Shown here piece by piece: positions 61,657 through 64,000 of a DNA stretch of 64,000 nucleotides. This DNA comes from RUG11237 sp045119215 (GTDB lineage Bacteria > Bacillota > Clostridia > Lachnospirales > Lachnospiraceae), in NCBI GenBank assembly GCA_045119215.1, contig JBGVDD010000154.1:9476-73475 (forward strand). Reading direction: 5' to 3'. Numbering within the stretch: the first letter of the stretch is position 1; each line of letters opens with the position of its first letter. Made by a program: the position numbers and the translations under genes. The notes under the pieces are model-generated. The model had not been told where the DNA came from and searched no databases. It saw only the letters and a list, made by a program, of their open reading frames with translations.

Positions 61657-61686
61657 GGGACGTTCCTTTTGTCACAAGGAGTGTCC
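61657..61686 (-). repeat. REP-like repeat, left copy
   Basis: About 30 bases, on the minus strand beginning GGACACT and ending CGTCCC, with TGACAAAAG in the middle. It has imperfect self-symmetry (GGGAC ends). A second copy in opposite orientation lies at 61918-61949; about 26 of 31 aligned positions agree. Such GGGAC-ended repeats are typical of REP/REPIN elements moved by RAYT-type transposases in Clostridia; that link is from memory. Confidence 0.7.
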
Positions 61687-61917
61687 TTGAACAAGATATC
61701 ATGTATTCTATTTTTTGACAATAAAAACAGCGATAGTCTTTTGAATAAAAACATATTTTCCTCCAATATTTTTCTTTCAAATACTCCTTTATTTTCTGCT
61801 CATCCTTTGATACTATTTGATGTATATTTCTCCACAAAAATCTCAAATAATCAAAAAACGCATTTTCATCTGATACTAACAAATTATTATCATATAATAT
61901 CATTTTCTGATATTCAT
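61687..61917 (-). other. AT-rich DNA between inverted REP-like repeats
   Basis: About 230 bases, very AT-rich, with no complete gene. An ATG at 61752-61754 with GGAGG five bases upstream starts MFLFKRLSLFLLSKNRIHDI, which looks like the beginning of a membrane-anchored protein but runs into the left repeat. The other frame, starting MILYDNNLLVSDENAFF, is open for about 70 codons without an SD or recognised homologue. The segment may be the inside of a MITE or a further gene fragment. Confidence 0.5.
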
Positions 61918-61949
61918 GGGGACACTTTTTATGACAAAAGAAGCGTCCC
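61918..61949 (+). repeat. REP-like repeat, right copy
   Basis: About 32 bases, on the plus strand beginning GGGGACACT and ending CGTCCC. It is the inverted partner of the copy at 61657-61686. The broken MATE gene ends four bases beyond it, so the repeat marks the break point. Confidence 0.7.
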
Positions 61950-61952
61950 TAT

Positions 61953-62618
61953 TTAAGCCCTAAATACATAATGTGTTAAAATAACCAGCAATCCCACTAT
62001 CTGTGAAATGCCAGTTGCAACTGCCGCACCCATAACCCCCATCTGCATAGGAAATACAAAAAGCCAGTCAAGGAAAATATTTAGTGCAGAGCTAATTACA
62101 TTGGTAACTGCCACAAGGCCAGGAGAACCGTCATTTCGGCAGAAAAACTGTAAGTTTAAAGAGAGCGCATTGGGAATAGCAAAAAGTGCATACCAGAATA
62201 CATATTCTTTGACAAGGAACAAATAATTATCCGAGGCACCCAGCAGACCACATACCGCACCGGTAAACCCAGAACCACACAAGGTAATCAGCATACCTAC
62301 AATAAAATTTAATGTAAGCGAATGCATAAACGCTTTTTGTGCCCCTTCTTTATCCTTACGACCAAATCGAATTGCTGTGATAGTAACACCTCCGATACTT
62401 GCCATGGCATTTAATGCTTGTGCAAGCAATACAAATGGCAGTGCAATATTGACCGCACCAAGCGCCTGACTTCCTGCCCCATTACCCACGAATATTCCGT
62501 CAACAACAGAAAATAAAAATACACAGGCATTGGATAAAATTGCTGGCGCAACATTCTTAAAAATAACTTTTTTCTTGTTTCCATAATCTCCTCCATTAAT
62601 CTTGTCCAAACCAAACAT
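61953..62618 (-). pseudogene. N-terminal half of a MATE-family efflux transporter
   Basis: About 221 residues with six TM segments, against about 450 for full members. VAPAILSNACVFLFSVVDGIFVGN at the start and ALGAVNIALPF are MATE signatures. The frame ends HYVFRA-stop right beside the REP-like repeat, so the second half is lost. The 5' end is also in doubt: the best SD (GGAGG) leads to an ATG in a different frame (METRKK at about 62581), while the intact frame begins at MFGLDK with no SD, suggesting a one-base shift. Likely non-functional. It follows marR, a known pairing (mepR-mepA type). Confidence 0.85.
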
Positions 62619-62846
62619 TCACATACGCAGCAACTGCGGGAATCAATGTCTTAATTTCCTTACCAGACGTATTGATACATAAATGGTACAACTCTTTCTT
62701 GCCTTATTTTTTCTATGTGTGTTCCAAAATCAAATTTTTTTAGGAGTAATTTTTTGCATTTTTCTAAATGAGCAAGTCAGGTTTTCCTTGTATTGTCTGG
62801 ATAATAAGATCACCTCCCGTTTTTGCGGATTTTGGAACAAAAAAAT
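62619..62846. other. Spacer between the MATE remnant and the marR terminator
   Basis: No gene I can support. A short frame with a good SD (GGGAGG near 62812) begins with a GTG and encodes about 27 residues rich in Lys before a stop at about 62730; it has no recognised relative and is probably chance or another remnant. I find no convincing promoter for the MATE frame. Confidence 0.4.
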
Positions 62847-62906
62847 GCCCAGTCATTCATGCTTATTGAACCTGAAGCTCAATATTGCACGAAACAACCG
62901 GGCGCA
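62842..62906 (-). terminator. Long terminator of the marR transcript
   Basis: A stem of about 16 base pairs with several G-T pairs (GCCCGGTTGTTTCGTGC against GCATGAATGACTGGGC), continuing in an inner TATTGA/TCAATA stem, and a T7 run on the minus strand after it. It lies 63 bases past the marR stop, so marR and the MATE fragment are not simply one transcript. Confidence 0.75.
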
Positions 62907-62966
62907 CCCGACATCTTCCTTTCGACTGTCAATCATTGCGATGATTCGTCCTCCGATGATATCCTA

Positions 62967-63410
62967 TCATATTCTGTTGATTTCTTCTTCCAGTATGCTT
63001 ATATGCTTTTGCGTAATCGTCAATAGTTCATCCCGTTCACATTCATCCAGCCGAAGAAAGGATTGTTCTTCTGCCTGGACAAGAGGGGCAATTTTCTCCT
63101 TTACCAGCCTTTCCCCAGCCTCCGTAAAATAGACCTGTTTATTCTTTCTGCTATTGGGAGCTAAATCCAGCGTAATGAGTCCTTGCTTTTCCAAGGATTT
63201 CAACGCAGAATTGATTGTTTGCGGTGCAAAGAACCATACCTCACACAACTCTGTCTGTGTACAGGGTCCTCCCTTCTCGTACAAAGAATACAGTAACCAA
63301 AAAGCTGCATCAGATATTCCAACCTTTTTCGCATAATTGTGGTATAGAACATTCATCCTCTTATGTGCTCGATTAAAAGCTGCCAGCACTAGTACAATAG
63401 GTGTCTCCAT
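62967..63410 (-). CDS. MarR-family transcriptional regulator
   Basis: A 147-residue winged-helix regulator. The DNA-binding core is at about 45-110 (CTQTELCEVWFFAPQTINSALKSLEKQGLI, then the wing NSRKNKQVYFTEAG). ATG 63408-63410 lies six bases after GGAGG; a longer frame from 63488 reads through the operators. The promoter carries two matching palindromes, so it is very likely autoregulated. It precedes the broken MATE transporter gene, its probable former target. Confidence 0.9.
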   Translation of the reverse strand: METPIVLVLAAFNRAHKRMNVLYHNYAKKVGISDAAFWLLYSLYEKGGPCTQTELCEVWFFAPQTINSALKSLEKQGLITLDLAPNSRKNKQVYFTEAGERLVKEKIAPLVQAEEQSFLRLDECERDELLTITQKHISILEEEINRI

Positions 63411-63424
63411 ACTCATCCTCCTTT

Positions 63425-63475
63425 TATCCGAACTCGGACAAAATGCATTATAATCCGATTTCGGATAAAAATCAA
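63425..63475 (-). promoter_or_regulatory. Promoter and two palindromic operators of marR
   Basis: TTGATT (63470-63475) and TATAAT (63447-63452) with a 17-base spacer, minus strand. The palindrome ATCCGATTTCGGAT (63453-63466) fills the spacer and a second, TATCCGAACTCGGACA (63425-63440), lies just past the -10 box. Both share ATCCGA-CGGA. The layout mirrors that of the TetR operators nearby. Confidence 0.88.
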
Positions 63476-63581
63476 GGGGATTATCCACAATTTTATATTG
63501 TTTTTTACTTTAACCTTATTTTTCTACAGCCTTTCAGTTGGTTAATTTTCTACTCTCAAAATCAACGCAATGGCTTGTGTA

Positions 63582-63720
63582 TCATCCGTACGATTGCAAA
63601 ACCTTATCAATCCATTTTTCGAATTTACTATCAATAATACACATAGCAATTATCGCAGCAATTGATATGCTTGTCTGTAATTTCCTGTACTTTTTGTTTT
63701 TCTATTCTTTCGTCTGCCAT
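63582..63720 (-). pseudogene. Frameshifted small MADER-type membrane protein
   Basis: ATG 63718-63720 behind AAGGAG (seven bases). In the first frame it reads MADERIEKQK and then a poor stop-ended tail. Removing one A from the run of five just after the Gln codon gives MADERIEKQK followed by YRKLQTSISIAAIIAMCIID and SKFEKWIDKVLQSYG, ending at 63582-63584: a plausible 45-residue protein with one TM helix. This suggests a single-base frameshift or a read error. Same family as the remnant at 59532. Confidence 0.6.
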
Positions 63721-63787
63721 AGTTTTTCTCCTTTTCAAACGCAAAAATACCGCCCTGTAAATTCACAAAACGGTATCTTAAAATAAA

Positions 63788-63828
63788 AAAGGTGTATGGA
63801 CTTGATTTCTCTTTTTCCATACACCTTT
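63788..63828 (-). terminator. Terminator of the right-edge GNAT gene
   Basis: On the minus strand AAAGGTGTATGGA pairs perfectly with TCCATACACCTTT around a 15-base loop, followed by TTTTTTATTTT. It lies 22 bases past the stop of the partial GNAT gene. Confidence 0.92.
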
Positions 63829-63850
63829 ATGGTTAATATTTAATTTGCTT

Positions 63851-64000
63851 TTAGAGCAACCTTAAAAGCTGCACAAGCTCATGCGGTTCTTCCAAATCTG
63901 TTGCGGTCTGCCGGGTATCAAATGTCTGGAAACGGTTTGCCTGATAGAATGATAGCAACCTCTCACTGTTCTCTGCTTCCAGAAATGTTACCATTCCACC
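63851..64000 (-). CDS. C-terminal end of a GNAT-family acetyltransferase (partial)
   Basis: Forty-nine codons to a TAA at 63851-63853, reading in from the right edge. GGMVTFLEAENSERLLSFYQ and ANRFQTFDTRQT are the last beta-alpha-beta elements of a GNAT fold, in the style of the family whose members end with a YYxxxGF-like block followed by LVQLLRLL. It may be the antitoxin-paired or small metabolite type; too little is visible to say. A strong terminator follows. Confidence 0.72.
   Translation of the reverse strand, partial: GGMVTFLEAENSERLLSFYQANRFQTFDTRQTATDLEEPHELVQLLRLL

Overview
The window reads as a chromosomal segment of a low-GC, spore-forming Clostridia species, most probably Lachnospiraceae. 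The grounds are AT-rich intergenic DNA, strong AGGAGG-type ribosome binding sites, sporulation genes (ylbJ, gerW, a SpoVK-like AAA protein), the Firmicutes-type L27 with a cleavable N-terminus plus its Prp protease, and gene neighbourhoods typical of that family. Nearly everything is on the minus strand; only ylbJ, pilT and rpmB are on the plus strand. No tRNA, rRNA or CRISPR array was seen.

Layout. 0-6 kb: RNA modification (RluA and RsuA pseudouridine synthases), an SDR oxidoreductase, a YgiQ radical-SAM protein and a small alarmone synthetase. 6-9 kb: ylbJ converging on a coiled-coil protein, coaD, rsmD. 9-13 kb: the topoisomerase IV pair parE-parC. 13-25 kb: a long conserved housekeeping block (radical SAM TIGR03960/TIGR03936 pair, RNase G/E, rplU with an L21-type leader, prp, rpmA, obgE, yhbY, nadD, yqeK, rsfS), interrupted by a BspA-like surface protein and a small membrane protein. 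25-34 kb: pilT with its own promoter, a SpoVK-like ATPase, recG, fakA, asp23, rpmB, gerW and DUF2953. 34-42 kb: Nudix hydrolase, class B PBP, FtsW/RodA, U32/DUF3656 protein, zapA, ruvBA. 42-53 kb: a repeat-built surface protein, ilvC, ilvN, a GT2 glycosyltransferase, metH, a homocysteine methyltransferase/MTHFR fusion and another surface protein. 53-58 kb: two tandem paralogous 683-residue membrane proteins with a GT-C look and an unknown two-TM protein.

58-64 kb is different: an accessory, decaying region. It holds an MGT-type glycosyltransferase, a GNAT gene and a tetR gene whose promoters carry the same duplicated operator, a UvrA-like fragment, a histidine-kinase C-terminal fragment, a pair of inverted REP-like repeats, the N-terminal half of a MATE transporter, a marR gene with its own duplicated operator, two remnants of one small membrane-protein family, and the tail of another GNAT gene. 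The remnants look like what is left of resistance/efflux modules after deletion around the repeat element.

Functionally the segment joins ribosome assembly and RNA maturation, DNA topology and repair, cell wall/division, sulfur and branched-chain amino acid metabolism, and three secreted, repeat-rich surface proteins without an LPXTG anchor. No wholly new defence or biosynthetic system is evident. The most unusual items are the matched TetR operator/promoter pairs, the tandem GT-C-like pair, the 24-bp in-frame stalk repeat in a surface gene coupled to RNase G/E, and the repeat-bounded junction of gene fragments near 61.7-61.95 kb.
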